A DNA stretch of 64,000 bases from a virus. The stretch covers positions 20,631 to 84,630 of the IMG/VR virus record IMGVR_UViG_3300035564_000075, one strand, 5' to 3'. This document shows, piece by piece, positions 11,801-20,971 of this stretch. The position numbers and the translations under genes are program-made. The notes below the pieces were generated by a model. That model saw nothing but the letters and a program-made list of their open reading frames with translations. It was not told the DNA's origin and made no database searches. The number at the start of each line of letters is the position of its first letter. The first letter of the stretch is position 1.

Positions 11801-12266
11801 CATGATGTCATCTGCACAGGTGTACAGATATAGGACTCTGGCAACCTCAGATGGCATAGCGTGGGAAGCTGGTGCCGCATTCTGGATGCCATGGATCACC
11901 ACCAATAACAAGAAAGTGATGCAGATGGAAAGAATAAGAGTCTACACAGAGGGCGATGTCGTCATCAATCAGGATGTTGGCTCTGGAGATGTGAAGAAGG
12001 TGTGGTTGACAGATGCGCTCAAGGGTTTGTCTCTCGAAACTGCCAGAGATGATGAAGTCACACACGATGAAGGTACATTTGTCTATCTGCACAGTGGAGA
12101 CAAGGTTATCATCACAAACTTCATGGGTGTTAGCGGAGATCCGGACAATACCGTAGAAGGACTTCTTGCCAAACTATGTATTATCTCAGGTACACAGGCA
12201 TCCTTCCCTGGAGACACAACGCCTGCAAACATTACCCTTGCAAGTGGTGAAGAGGTAACAGTATGA
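8829..12266 (+). CDS. Large tail/baseplate protein
   Basis: 1145 aa, starting in an ATGA overlap. The sequence is rich in aromatic, Gly and Ser/Thr residues with short beta-strand patterns, typical of virion adhesion or baseplate proteins; I see no membrane segment or catalytic signature. Its position behind the tape measure fits a tail-associated protein that may contact the host surface. The coding sequence contains one perfect copy of the 13-bp palindrome at 9633. Confidence 0.75.
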   Translation: MRTVSDAITNVITKETMYKVLPRITAYKSRVYFENADLDDHAPSLPLHSGQIVLPEAVTLSATAHKAITVVVNTGVIKFLIEGDSSPLTPLISSSPIVADYLSRPAWYGNKLYYSNGSGWLETTIDTDKVVARNTACASAPSVWLDGGVAAVHMVGDGQAIYVYIEDGRVNFGYIDSNKDYHDCPGHIFDPVCVLDATVDAGLIHYSTAAKVGNKIFAYFSRYDGAVVGVYYQTEDGINGSWSDFFVAIPEDLSAFDLTNAISVDGNVFLIGRFYRKDQFSADAVYTLLLQSPDGMTFNMDRRSLVTTIDDRFEVFYDSTTKEVGFIAKNKSYRSTAPFWMIGEDAESITIDMDSVSGSVTSGWAVKLKSGEEEYFANELVAEGNFADLYLGVETGVAGDEDDPGFEFVHYHQCVIESVEKGWADGVREMQIKLLPAALWQTQSMTHPFYMEWQGKQYLQAKILTLDNLYAASDSNGQLWSLSQDFWQASNPKAYAVQTHAGQQTTDTWADDLVDSALAVSYPEFGSSATYQMNIYGWSRAGIPSCNPNEADSTPTSTPNDKFYGLLLVEDLDGVEHTIVTTDGELASNPGFPIGDTSHTNPPQTWFGAGVRAGSYPVSYNLSRSTHSILPGWKIKKLGVRVVSDPANATHSTTYYLERVDMPRITVAYSTTSSVGFDAVTVPNTVFTTQKGVAQILFSVSPYSTWNFELSGRFTYIGPYSYVGLIGLATDKDNFVVGYVRSGYLGLARVNQGIRTTIQEVPLAELIEATHVDGSNLIHDGLTVDVRFWHKDGNFGVEYKLPSTVDWPLRGSQLTHTWETADGVIAYEVPVPTLEETGMSTDSTGSYVYHVGIYAIIDPPKFRTTGFRSSGSIAPTKPCDIDPFSGYSQLYRFPHTGKVSCDDIVYNFSSKDVSLSGVSGSSGGYGKNPYDYDPDTLTGQYLPKARGPYLIYNIQDWACCNKDLVGGYHFTGTHAIEFSDFAWLSYDPGSYMMSSAQVYRYRTLATSDGIAWEAGAAFWMPWITTNNKKVMQMERIRVYTEGDVVINQDVGSGDVKKVWLTDALKGLSLETARDDEVTHDEGTFVYLHSGDKVIITNFMGVSGDPDNTVEGLLAKLCIISGTQASFPGDTTPANITLASGEEVTV
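9633..9645. repeat. 13-bp palindrome copy (perfect)
   Basis: TTCCTAATAGGAA in the 8829-12266 gene, coding FLIG. Confidence 0.9.
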
Positions 12267-13234
12267 CCACAAAAAAGGGCGCTGTCTCACTAAGATTTAC
12301 ATATACACCCAGTGATAGTGCTTATCTTCTGGTAAAGACATCCATCATTGGCATACCTGCCTATGAGCTAGATAGTTTTGGCTATCATCTTCTTGACATC
12401 AAGATTGTATCTGATTCAGATGGAAATGACAGGTATTTTTGGATCTCTACACTGCTGAATAGCACACCAGTTGATACAAGCGTTTTCCTGTTCTACAATA
12501 TTCCAACTGCTCAACCGATCGATGTATGGATATATCTATTTGACACCAATGTATCTGTCTACTTCAATGGCAATTGGGTTTATTCTTATGTGATGGCCTT
12601 CTCTGACTATCTATCCTACACACCTACTATTTCAATCAAGGCGGTAGGTGGCAGTATTGCGCTATCCAACATTCGCAGAGAGGAAATACCTGATCAACGT
12701 GATGCAGTGTATGTTGACTACGAATCAACTGGAGACAATGCCATCCAGTCTATCTATCAGCAACGTCCAGTTCTAACATCTCCTGATGTGGAGAATATTA
12801 TGAACTTTACCTATGGCGCTACATTGGATGAAGTGCCTTCGAACTTTGTAAGGCAATACAGCTTGGGAGAAGTAGTGCCAAGTGACCTGTCATCTGATGG
12901 ACTGGTGTACTACTATGACGTTGCTATCTCAGTTTCTGCAGAAGTTGCCAAGGAAGTTGGCTTTATCACCAGACTATACCGCTTGTCTGAATTGAATAGT
13001 GGTGGACAAGAGGCAACCAATAGGATTCAGAAGATTGCATTGGGACACAGACATCCTGTACAACTGGTTCAGCGACTAGATCCAAGGTTGCAACTGTTCG
13101 ATCGCATCATAATAGACCTTGTTGTATCTGGAACTGAAACACACATCACTGATGATATAATTGTTGAAGATATTGACATAAGTACTGTCAATGGAAAATA
13201 CGCCTCAACGATTACAGGAAGAAGGACTACATAA
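12263..13234 (+). CDS. Tail/baseplate protein
   Basis: 323 aa, coupled to its upstream neighbour by an ATGA overlap and to the next gene by TAATG. Beta-rich N-terminal half with aromatic-rich strands (FNGNWVYSYV) and a more mixed C-terminal third. No recognised family. The gene order (tape measure, small protein, two beta-rich proteins, fibre) fits a long-tailed phage baseplate module. Confidence 0.7.
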   Translation: MTTKKGAVSLRFTYTPSDSAYLLVKTSIIGIPAYELDSFGYHLLDIKIVSDSDGNDRYFWISTLLNSTPVDTSVFLFYNIPTAQPIDVWIYLFDTNVSVYFNGNWVYSYVMAFSDYLSYTPTISIKAVGGSIALSNIRREEIPDQRDAVYVDYESTGDNAIQSIYQQRPVLTSPDVENIMNFTYGATLDEVPSNFVRQYSLGEVVPSDLSSDGLVYYYDVAISVSAEVAKEVGFITRLYRLSELNSGGQEATNRIQKIALGHRHPVQLVQRLDPRLQLFDRIIIDLVVSGTETHITDDIIVEDIDISTVNGKYASTITGRRTT

Positions 13235-16200
13235 TGTCAAAACTTGCTGGAAAGATGGTGAAGTTCGGAAAGCAGAAGCAGATCCCCGCAAAGATTATCG
13301 ATGTGCTGGGACCGCTTTGTTCTGTCAAGCTATCTGGTAATGGAGAGAAGCTGACAGGGCTCTCCTATGTTGGACCTACACCAGTCAAGGGACAGAAAGT
13401 TATTGTAAACTACCAGACAGGCACTCCATTTGTGCAGACTGGTAGCACATATGCTGCTGCCGAATATTCAGCACCTGCTACACCATCACCTTCAACATAT
13501 GCAGATGGCACCGATCGTTCTGTCTTTGGTTCAGTACATCTTGATAAGAACGGTATGGGTGTATGGAATGATGACATTCCAACTGGACAGATCTCTACAG
13601 ATGGAGACTCCTTCTTTGGCTCTAACCTGGACTATGCAGACAACACATCTCTTTCTATCTTCACCAATGCACAGTCTTACAATGGTGAGTCAATGGGTGC
13701 TGGCGACCTCCTAGTAGGAAGCAACTCATCTGGTTTCGCTAACGTATTCTGGGATGCATCTGCAAAACAATTGAAGTTCCGTGGTGGCACTACGGTTCAG
13801 GCATATGTTGCCACCGATGGTACGATCGTAGCTGGTGGTGGAAACGTAGTATTGAGCACCACTGGTATCTCTGCATCTGCAGGAACTATTGGTGGCTGGA
13901 CACTTGGTGCTAACTCTCTCTCTGCAACTGGTGCAGTGATCAGTGCGGCAGTACCATCTATCGCTCTAGGTGGTGCAGGCTATCGTACTGGAACGGGATT
14001 CTGGGTAGGAAAGGATGTAGATTCTGTCTTCAAGTTCTTTATTGGAGATTCTGTCATTGCACATAAGCAGTATATGTACTTTGATGGAGTAAACCTTGTC
14101 ATTACTGGTACATACTCTGGAGAAATGGACATCTCTGGAGTTACTTCAAACACGTTTACTATCAACAGTGATCTTACTGATGCAACTGCTCAACTTATCT
14201 TTGGCAGAACAACAGGCGGAAACGCTTCTATCGGTTATGATGGAAATGTCCTTACATCCGATAAGACTATCAATATTGCTACCCTAAACGAGGGCGTTTA
14301 TTATACCCTACAATTGGGCTCAAGCGATGGGACCTATGTTGTTTCCTATGCTGATGATGCTCTCAATAATCTTTGGGTAGGTGGTAACGTAACAACCGTC
14401 TACGGAGATTCAGAACTAAGCCTTCAGAGTGCTGCACAGATCACTCTGTATGGTACATCGGTTTATGCTGGAGAGGGAACACCCTTCAACCTATGGGATG
14501 ATATTATCGTAGGTGATTATGTGTTTTTTGTGGATGTATCTCAGGGAAATGTTGGCTTCAACACTGAACCAGATCCACAGTTTGTAGTTGATATTGGCGG
14601 TAATGCAAGAGTGCAAGGATACCTATCTGCAAAGATGGCTATGACCGTCAAGGATGTCTTGATGATCTGCCACTTCGATGGTCATGAACCATATGCGATC
14701 GATTTCAGTGGAGATCCTGGTGGTCATCGTGGACAAGTTGCTACCGTAGTTGGTGGAGTGCAGTATCGCCCTGGCAAGTTCTACAAAGCTGTGCAATTGG
14801 CTGAAGCAACTACCAATCTGGTACCAAATCCTAACTTGGGAACTAATACAACTGGTTGGCAATGGCAGGTCAATGCACAGGGTAGTGGTTATGGTCGTAT
14901 CACCAATGAGCAGGTACTATATGGAAATACCTGCGGTAAGGCTGTTTGCTCTGGAACTGGTAGTCGTGCAGTAGGAACTAACGGATACTGGACAAGACCC
15001 GCTGGTGCAGACGTCACTATATCAATCTATGTAAAGCCTCTCACCCACCCAATTCTATATACTATGGTAGCCTTCTCTGATAACTGGGCACAAAATCAGG
15101 GAAGCTCACCTGTAACTGTACCTGTTGGTGAATGGACAAGACTTACTCTTTCTATTTCCAATGCTACGTTGAATACTTGGCATAATGGTGGACTGGATCT
15201 GACCTTCTTCCTGATCGACAATAATGATGGAGTAGCTGAAACATGGCTCTTTGGTGCCGCGCAGATGGAAGCTGGCATGCACGCTACTCCATATCAGCCT
15301 TCAGACCTACTTGAAACTAACCATCGTGATGCCAGTCATCTACAGTACTCTCCTGAAGGCAATATCAATCTGGATGCTGGTTCTTTCGGCATGACCTATT
15401 ACAACTTTGGATACCTAAATGACTATCCTTTGGGCTTGTATGTTGTTATCGATAGCAACAACTATATCGCACAGTATTTCAATGCAGTTTCTGGTGGAAC
15501 TCCCTATGTCTACGTCAATTCTGGAGGATCTGGAGTCGTTGCAGGAGAATATGCCCCTCTAAGTATTGGTTGGCACCAACTTATCGCTACTTGGAAAACT
15601 GGAGAGCTATTACTCTATATAGATGGAGAATTGGTTAGCAATGCAGTTTACACGCGTCCTGTTGGTACTCCATCTATCATGTACCTTGGTTATGGAAATG
15701 CCAATGTCTTAATAGACGACTTCTTTACCGTTGATCGTGTCATGGAACCCGATGAGATTCGTGCAGTATATGACAGCGATGCACCTATCTTTGCAGAAAC
15801 TTCTGTATCTGCTTGGCGTAGTTCTCGCCACTATGTCTGGATGGATGATGAGGGCCTTTGGGCTCAACATCCAGATGGATCAAATGTATTTGCCATTTCA
15901 ACCTCAGATGGTAAAAGCTACTCTGGCGGAACAATGGATTGGGGCGATCTACTAATTGGTACTGAAGTATCCGGTATATACTGGGACTACTCTGAAGCCA
16001 AAATACAGATGTGGGAAGCTCAGCTTTCGCTATCCGGAGAAACGGGTAGCATTTCAATCGGTGACGATCCTCCTGTGTCCTGTGTTGATGGTACAGGTTT
16101 GTGGATAGACAAAGATGGTATCTATGGTCTAAGCAAGACAGGTGCAGTAACAACCCTTGAAGCTAAATTTGACGCTATAACTGGCAAGATCATGGCTGGT

Positions 16201-17334
16201 AGCGGAGTGGTGGTCATGGATAGCAATGGTATAACCATAACACCCGCAATATCCGAGAATGCCTATACCAATGGTTATAAGTTTATAAACACACTTGATT
16301 ATCTGGAGGGATTGTTCTCTTATTCTGCCAGCGACTTGGGCGTAACATGGACATATCTTACTCTTGAGAATTCCTCTCCGTATAGCGATTCGACTTACAC
16401 TTATACAGACGTAGTTGCAGCAGGTGATGCAGCAGGTATTGTTGTTATTGAGGCAAATGATACTGCTGGAGACACACCTGCTAGACTTCCTGGAGCAGGC
16501 ATTGCTAAGATAGTCTTGGTAGGAGATAGAGATAGCGATGGATCATACATTGATTTTCAAATCAGTGTTGCCAATGTGCCAGGAGACTCTATAGCCACAA
16601 TATTTCCAACAGGACCCGTATTCAATGGTGGTAAAATTGGCACAATTGACTTTACGGTTAGCACCCTTAATTATGATGCCATCTTTGTAGATTCCAGTGC
16701 CAATAGTATTGAAATCATGCACAATGCGGCAGGATATATTGGTTTCTTTGCAAAAGATCCAGTAGTCCAGCCTATTGCCACTACCGATCTTGGTACAGTC
16801 CTCTCTGACCTGGGTTTGCGTGCGGCTGGTACGGCATACCCCATTACCACATCTGGTGCCATCAGCATGACCGGATCTACGATCGCACTTTCCAAGATTA
16901 CTACCTATAACACGATTGCTACCGCAAATAATGGTGTCGCTTCTGAAATATACTCAAATACTTGGACTAGTCAAACTGCGGCAATTGGCGCTACTACACT
17001 ATATGCAGTACCTGCCAGTGGTGGTGGTTATTATCGAGTTACGTGGTTTGCTACCGTTACTACTGCCTCTTCTGGTGGTACTCCATCAAGCACTCTAGGT
17101 GGATCAACCGGATTCCAATTGAAATACACCGTAGGTGGAGTAGTCAAAACTACAACTCCTGTAGCAGTTACTTCGATGACCTCTACCACGAACAACACTG
17201 CCACTGCCGCTGTGTCTGGTGTTCAAGCATGTTACTGTGATGCCAGCACCAACCTGCAATTCCTATTCGGATATACTTCTGCTGGTACATCTCCAATGCA
17301 GTATCGGATCAGCGTCATTGTAGAAAAACTGTAA
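13234..17334 (+). CDS. Tail fibre / receptor-binding protein with LamG-like domain
   Basis: 1366 aa. The N-terminal 80 residues form a small domain followed by a Pro/Ser linker. Residues about 100-330 and 880-1000 share a repeated fibre-type module (GDLLxG, FWD or YWD, GTGxWxxKD). Residues about 690-860 look like a concanavalin/LamG fold with the pattern GWHQLIATWKTGELLLYIDG, as in carbohydrate-binding modules of phage fibres. The C terminus is Ser/Thr/Gly-rich with beta repeats. The likely role is host surface recognition. Starts in a TAATG overlap. The palindrome copy at 13708 lies in this gene. Confidence 0.8.
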   Translation: MSKLAGKMVKFGKQKQIPAKIIDVLGPLCSVKLSGNGEKLTGLSYVGPTPVKGQKVIVNYQTGTPFVQTGSTYAAAEYSAPATPSPSTYADGTDRSVFGSVHLDKNGMGVWNDDIPTGQISTDGDSFFGSNLDYADNTSLSIFTNAQSYNGESMGAGDLLVGSNSSGFANVFWDASAKQLKFRGGTTVQAYVATDGTIVAGGGNVVLSTTGISASAGTIGGWTLGANSLSATGAVISAAVPSIALGGAGYRTGTGFWVGKDVDSVFKFFIGDSVIAHKQYMYFDGVNLVITGTYSGEMDISGVTSNTFTINSDLTDATAQLIFGRTTGGNASIGYDGNVLTSDKTINIATLNEGVYYTLQLGSSDGTYVVSYADDALNNLWVGGNVTTVYGDSELSLQSAAQITLYGTSVYAGEGTPFNLWDDIIVGDYVFFVDVSQGNVGFNTEPDPQFVVDIGGNARVQGYLSAKMAMTVKDVLMICHFDGHEPYAIDFSGDPGGHRGQVATVVGGVQYRPGKFYKAVQLAEATTNLVPNPNLGTNTTGWQWQVNAQGSGYGRITNEQVLYGNTCGKAVCSGTGSRAVGTNGYWTRPAGADVTISIYVKPLTHPILYTMVAFSDNWAQNQGSSPVTVPVGEWTRLTLSISNATLNTWHNGGLDLTFFLIDNNDGVAETWLFGAAQMEAGMHATPYQPSDLLETNHRDASHLQYSPEGNINLDAGSFGMTYYNFGYLNDYPLGLYVVIDSNNYIAQYFNAVSGGTPYVYVNSGGSGVVAGEYAPLSIGWHQLIATWKTGELLLYIDGELVSNAVYTRPVGTPSIMYLGYGNANVLIDDFFTVDRVMEPDEIRAVYDSDAPIFAETSVSAWRSSRHYVWMDDEGLWAQHPDGSNVFAISTSDGKSYSGGTMDWGDLLIGTEVSGIYWDYSEAKIQMWEAQLSLSGETGSISIGDDPPVSCVDGTGLWIDKDGIYGLSKTGAVTTLEAKFDAITGKIMAGSGVVVMDSNGITITPAISENAYTNGYKFINTLDYLEGLFSYSASDLGVTWTYLTLENSSPYSDSTYTYTDVVAAGDAAGIVVIEANDTAGDTPARLPGAGIAKIVLVGDRDSDGSYIDFQISVANVPGDSIATIFPTGPVFNGGKIGTIDFTVSTLNYDAIFVDSSANSIEIMHNAAGYIGFFAKDPVVQPIATTDLGTVLSDLGLRAAGTAYPITTSGAISMTGSTIALSKITTYNTIATANNGVASEIYSNTWTSQTAAIGATTLYAVPASGGGYYRVTWFATVTTASSGGTPSSTLGGSTGFQLKYTVGGVVKTTTPVAVTSMTSTTNNTATAAVSGVQACYCDASTNLQFLFGYTSAGTSPMQYRISVIVEKL
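13708..13720. repeat. 13-bp palindrome copy (12/13)
   Basis: CTCCTAGTAGGAA in the fibre gene, coding LLVG. Confidence 0.8.
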
Positions 17335-17347
17335 TCAGTGTTATAAT
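17318..17347 (+). promoter_or_regulatory. Sigma70-type promoter for the lysis-region genes
   Basis: TTGTAG at 17318-17323, 18-base spacer, perfect TATAAT at 17342-17347 preceded by TG (extended -10). It overlaps the end of the fibre gene and lies 17 bases upstream of the next start, so it probably gives the endolysin group independent transcription. Confidence 0.65.
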
Positions 17348-17364
17348 ATCAACGAGGAGCTAAT

Positions 17365-17763
17365 ATGAAGAATCTCTCAATCTCAATTCCAACACGTTTT
17401 GGCATCGATGGTACTGTTTGGCAGGTTGTGCAGACCAATATTGACTGGAATCGTCGCACAGCGCACGTGGTTGTGTATGGTTGGGCTACCGAAGATACTA
17501 CTGCAAAGCCTATCGATCAACGTGTCTTTTCTTATGGTCCGAAGGACTTCCCGTTTGATGACTATGCAGCCATTATTGACACTTGCAATGCTCTTATCAT
17601 GGCAGAGGCACCAGTAACAGCAAAGCCATCTGAATTCGCAAAGGCAGTTGTTACTGATGCGGTTGTGCCAGAAAAGCCAGTAAAGGCAATTCCCCCAGGT
17701 GGAGAATCTTTTGTATCAGTTGCAGCAGCAGAAGCCATGAAGAAATCTAAGCCTGCTAAATAG
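17365..17763 (+). CDS. Small phage protein, unknown
   Basis: 132 aa, SD GAGGAG 5 bases before ATG. The N-terminal 80 residues look like a compact beta domain (VWQVVQTNIDWNRRTAHVVV); the last 50 are an Ala/Pro/Lys-rich low-complexity tail. First gene after the 17.3-kb promoter, upstream of the endolysin. Function unknown. Confidence 0.75.
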   Translation: MKNLSISIPTRFGIDGTVWQVVQTNIDWNRRTAHVVVYGWATEDTTAKPIDQRVFSYGPKDFPFDDYAAIIDTCNALIMAEAPVTAKPSEFAKAVVTDAVVPEKPVKAIPPGGESFVSVAAAEAMKKSKPAK

Positions 17764-17772
17764 GAGAAACAT

Positions 17773-18855
17773 ATGCTAATCAACGATCCCGTACTTGGAT
17801 TTGACGTATCATTGTGGACCCCCGTTATCAAGACGAACGAACTTGAGGACGGTGGTGTGAAAACCGTAGTAGTTGGCATCTATTCTGCCATTGATTCTAC
17901 CGGAAAGAAGGTTCTAGATCCTACCAGTAGAGCACAACTTACAGCAGTTGCTAAGAGTTCCATGGTTCTTCAGGCATATTATTGGGATGACATCACCCTT
18001 ACTGGTGAATCTCAGATGGCATGGCTACAATCTACCCTAAAGGCAGAAGGATTCCCTATTCGCTGGATGTGGTTGGATGATGAGCAGTGGTGGACAAACT
18101 GGGGTTCCTGGATGCTTGCAAAGCAGAACCAGATCCCATGGAGTTCTGTACCCTATGGCTCTTCTTTCAATATCTCCGGTCACTTTGGCAATACTGCAAG
18201 TATACTGTACAAGCTGACCAACCAGATGGGGGTGTATACCAATAATGGCTTTGTCTCATCTTGGGCCTCAGGCATGAATTCATGGCTATCTCTCTATCCA
18301 TCATGGATTCCATACTATGCACACCAGCCTAGTCAGGCAACGATCCTTACTTGGCAACAGGTAAAGGATCAATGGATGCCTACCTATGACCCTGGAAGGG
18401 CACCAGGACAGATCGCCAGCTTTGTCTATGGACACCAGTTCACTGGTGACGTTATGCTTCTCCCAGGTGCCTATGGCAAGTATGGCGCATACTCTCCAGC
18501 AGATGTGAATGTATTCTCTGCGGCATTCCTGAACAAGATCCGCAACAATCCAGCACTCTTTACTGGTGGTGTTACCCCTCCTCCAGTTGTAGTACCTCCA
18601 GTTGTAGTGACTCCAACCATTCCTTCGGTCAAGTACCATACCGTTTACCCAGTGAATGTGCGTGATTCCTTCTTGCAAAGCAGCACATTACTTGGTATAA
18701 TGGAGACAAATACTCATATTCTGGTTGACAAGGATGGTGGCACTGCACCCAATGTGTATCATCACTTCCTTGGTAAGAACCAGGACCCACAGGGAAGTGT
18801 CAAGTTCCCGAATGGTGGTTATGTGTATGCACAGTACTGCCATATAGATTCCTAA
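17773..18855 (+). CDS. Endolysin, GH25-like catalytic domain plus SH3-like C-terminal domain
   Basis: 360 aa, SD AGGAG. The N terminus GFDVSLW (Asp11) and the acidic motif WLDDEQWW (residues 100-107) match the catalytic strands of GH25-type muramidases, which cleave peptidoglycan between MurNAc and GlcNAc. Further Trp/Tyr-rich barrel segments follow to about residue 255. A Pro/Val linker then leads to a C-terminal SH3b-like domain (YPVNVRDS...VYAQYCHI). No signal peptide is visible, so release would need a holin. Its stop lies inside a copy of the 13-bp palindrome. Confidence 0.8.
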   Translation: MLINDPVLGFDVSLWTPVIKTNELEDGGVKTVVVGIYSAIDSTGKKVLDPTSRAQLTAVAKSSMVLQAYYWDDITLTGESQMAWLQSTLKAEGFPIRWMWLDDEQWWTNWGSWMLAKQNQIPWSSVPYGSSFNISGHFGNTASILYKLTNQMGVYTNNGFVSSWASGMNSWLSLYPSWIPYYAHQPSQATILTWQQVKDQWMPTYDPGRAPGQIASFVYGHQFTGDVMLLPGAYGKYGAYSPADVNVFSAAFLNKIRNNPALFTGGVTPPPVVVPPVVVTPTIPSVKYHTVYPVNVRDSFLQSSTLLGIMETNTHILVDKDGGTAPNVYHHFLGKNQDPQGSVKFPNGGYVYAQYCHIDS

Positions 18856-18861
18856 TAGGAG
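18849..18861. repeat. 13-bp palindrome copy (12/13)
   Basis: TTCCTAATAGGAG. It covers the endolysin stop codon and supplies the AGGAG SD of the gene at 18869, so a hairpin here would occlude that SD. Confidence 0.8.
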
Positions 18862-18868
18862 AATACAA

Positions 18869-19318
18869 ATGAAACTCAGAATTTTCGATGCCGCTGCTCT
18901 GTTCACTGCACTTTCTTCCTTTGCTATTGAGAACAAAGTTCCTTTCTGGATGGCACATACACTGAATAGAAACCTAAAAGCACTGGCATCCAATGTCGAT
19001 CTAAAGTCATACGAAGAAGGCCGCATCAAGCTAATTCAGGAAACATTTGGTACTCCAGATGCCAGCGGAAACCTTAGTGTTCCACCTGGAAAAAAGCAAG
19101 CCTTTCAGGAAAAGCTGAAACCAGTCGGAGATAAAGAAGTTGAGTTCGATCTTGAGACAATTCCGATTAGGAATGTACCACCTAGCATAAATATCTCAAT
19201 GGCAGAGTACCTTGCACTTGAGAAGATCTTCACAGAGGATGTTGCTCCCACAACTACTCCGATCGTGCCTAAGAAGCGCCATACGCCAGCAAAGAAACCA
19301 GTTGCAAAGGGAGAATAG
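18869..19318 (+). CDS. Conserved-type phage protein, possibly DUF1617-like
   Basis: 149 aa, SD AGGAG within a palindrome copy. The pattern of N-terminal helices, SYEEGRIKLIQ, a DASGN turn, then F..KL...EVEFDLETIP resembles small phage proteins of the DUF1617 type that sit near tail or lysis genes; this is tentative. A Pro/Lys-rich tail ends the protein. Confidence 0.7.
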   Translation: MKLRIFDAAALFTALSSFAIENKVPFWMAHTLNRNLKALASNVDLKSYEEGRIKLIQETFGTPDASGNLSVPPGKKQAFQEKLKPVGDKEVEFDLETIPIRNVPPSINISMAEYLALEKIFTEDVAPTTTPIVPKKRHTPAKKPVAKGE

Positions 19319-19320
19319 CT

Positions 19321-20430
19321 GTGCGTCTTCATATTATAGGTATGCCACATTCGATAACTACAGAGGCATTCCAGACCTGCGCTTTCACGCAAAAGGTCTG
19401 GAAGTTCTGTAAGATGATGCCCAAGTATGGTTGGGAAATCGTGCACTATGGGGTAGAGGGTGCAGATGTTCCTACTAGGAAAATAGACTTGGCGACTAGA
19501 GCAGAATGGGATGCGGCCTATGGAGATAGAGATCCCTCAGAATTCTATAATAAATCTCCGAACGATTTTGTGGTAGAATTCAATAGGCGCGCAGTAGAAA
19601 GTGTAATGCAGAACTCTGCAGAAGATGATGCAATCTTGTTCCCTTATGGACAACAGGCCATAGCGGAAAGACTGACCAACAGAAGGTTGCAGGTAGAGTC
19701 TGGAATAGGCTATGAGGCTGTATTTGCACGCTACAAGATATTTGAGAGTCGTGCATGGGCAAACAGGATCTATGGAGAACTTGGAGTAGAGGATGTACCT
19801 CACTTCGATGGTATAATACCTAACTACTTCGATCCAGAGAAGTTGCCGCTGGTCACAAAGAAGGATGACTACTTCCTATATATGGGGCGTTTGATACCGA
19901 GAAAGGGAGTGGCGATAGCAGCAGAAGTGTGCAGGATTCTCGGTAAAAAACTGGTTGTAGCTGGACAGGGCTCTTTGAGAACTGCACATATAACAGATGC
20001 TAACGTGGAGTTCCTAGGACCAGTAAATGATCCCATACAGAAAGCAGAACTTATAGGTCGTGCGGCAGCAGTATTCTGCCCAACGCAATACTTCGAACCT
20101 TTTGGTGGTGTTGCGGTTGAAGCTATGATGACTGGTACTCCGGTAATATCATCCGATCATGGTGCCTTTCCCGAGACAATCGTACAGGGAATTACCGGAT
20201 GGAGATGCCAAGTATATGATGATTACATTCAGGCCGCACAAAGATTAGATGTCTTCGACCCAATGAGAATTCATCGCTATGCAGTAAACAATTTCTCCAT
20301 GGATCGTATATCAAAACTATATGACCTTTACTTCAGGCGATTGCAACTTGCAAACCAACCTGATGGATGGCTCAAACCAAATGAAGCTAATACTGAAGAA
20401 GCATATTGGCATGAGACCATACCAGCTTAG
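19321..20430 (+). CDS. Glycosyltransferase, GT-B fold (GT4-like)
   Basis: 369 aa, GTG start with SD GGGAG. The C-terminal Rossmann half is clear: YMGRLIPRKG at the sugar-nucleotide-binding domain start, VVAGQGS, EFLGPV, then the EPFGGVAVEAMMTGTPVIS E-x7-E nucleotide-sugar motif. It probably transfers a sugar from an NDP-sugar donor. As a phage gene next to lysis genes it could modify host surface glycans, virion proteins or DNA; the target is unknown. One palindrome copy lies at 19469. Confidence 0.85.
   Translation: MRLHIIGMPHSITTEAFQTCAFTQKVWKFCKMMPKYGWEIVHYGVEGADVPTRKIDLATRAEWDAAYGDRDPSEFYNKSPNDFVVEFNRRAVESVMQNSAEDDAILFPYGQQAIAERLTNRRLQVESGIGYEAVFARYKIFESRAWANRIYGELGVEDVPHFDGIIPNYFDPEKLPLVTKKDDYFLYMGRLIPRKGVAIAAEVCRILGKKLVVAGQGSLRTAHITDANVEFLGPVNDPIQKAELIGRAAAVFCPTQYFEPFGGVAVEAMMTGTPVISSDHGAFPETIVQGITGWRCQVYDDYIQAAQRLDVFDPMRIHRYAVNNFSMDRISKLYDLYFRRLQLANQPDGWLKPNEANTEEAYWHETIPA
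19469..19481. repeat. 13-bp palindrome copy
   Basis: TTCCTACTAGGAA in the glycosyltransferase gene, coding PTRK. Confidence 0.85.
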
Positions 20431-20446
20431 ATCCAGGAGATAATTT

Positions 20447-20926
20447 ATGGCACCAGCTAAAATTCTAAATAACGCGCTTGAGAAGGCGCAATCAGAAATC
20501 AACCCTTATGTTGCAGCAACCCTTGCCACCATCACAGAACGTCTAAATGAAAGTACCAAGGCTCTTGAGCACGTAAGTCTAACCGTCTTTGGAAATGGAA
20601 AGACAGGTATCAAGGATATAACAGAACAGAATACCAGGGACATCGATCAGATCATCAAGACTCTTCAGCAGATGAACGAACAACGTTCAGAAGAGCTAAA
20701 GGTACGCCAGCACGAGGCCGACTTGCGTGAGCAAGAGAGGCTTACCAGAGAAGATGAAAGGGCGGATCGTCAAAAGGACATTCGTAACTGGTGGATTGGT
20801 GTAGGAATAGCTATTGTGACAGGTTTATTTACTATCATTGCAACAGTAGTTGGGAACATAGACGTTACAAAGTTGATTGATGCAACTCATCACATCGCAA
20901 CACTGACTCCAACAATAATTCACTAA
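20447..20926 (+). CDS. Coiled-coil protein with C-terminal membrane segment
   Basis: 159 aa, SD GGAG. Residues about 60-115 are charged and helical (Glu/Arg/Gln heptads); residues about 121-145 (WWIGVGIAIVTGLFTIIATV) are one membrane span with a short tail. The topology suits a membrane-anchored accessory lysis protein (holin- or spanin-like), supported only by context. Last rightward gene before the terminator. Confidence 0.75.
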   Translation: MAPAKILNNALEKAQSEINPYVAATLATITERLNESTKALEHVSLTVFGNGKTGIKDITEQNTRDIDQIIKTLQQMNEQRSEELKVRQHEADLREQERLTREDERADRQKDIRNWWIGVGIAIVTGLFTIIATVVGNIDVTKLIDATHHIATLTPTIIH

Positions 20927-20932
20927 AAAAGA

Positions 20933-20956
20933 AGCCCCACGATTTCTCGTGGGGCT
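20933..20956. terminator. Bidirectional terminator between convergent blocks
   Basis: Perfect 10-bp stem AGCCCCACGA/TCGTGGGGCT with a TTTC loop. An A-tract precedes it on the + strand, giving a T-run for leftward transcription. It separates the ends of the genes at 20926 and 20972. Confidence 0.9.
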
Positions 20957-20971
20957 CTTCATTACAGTAGG

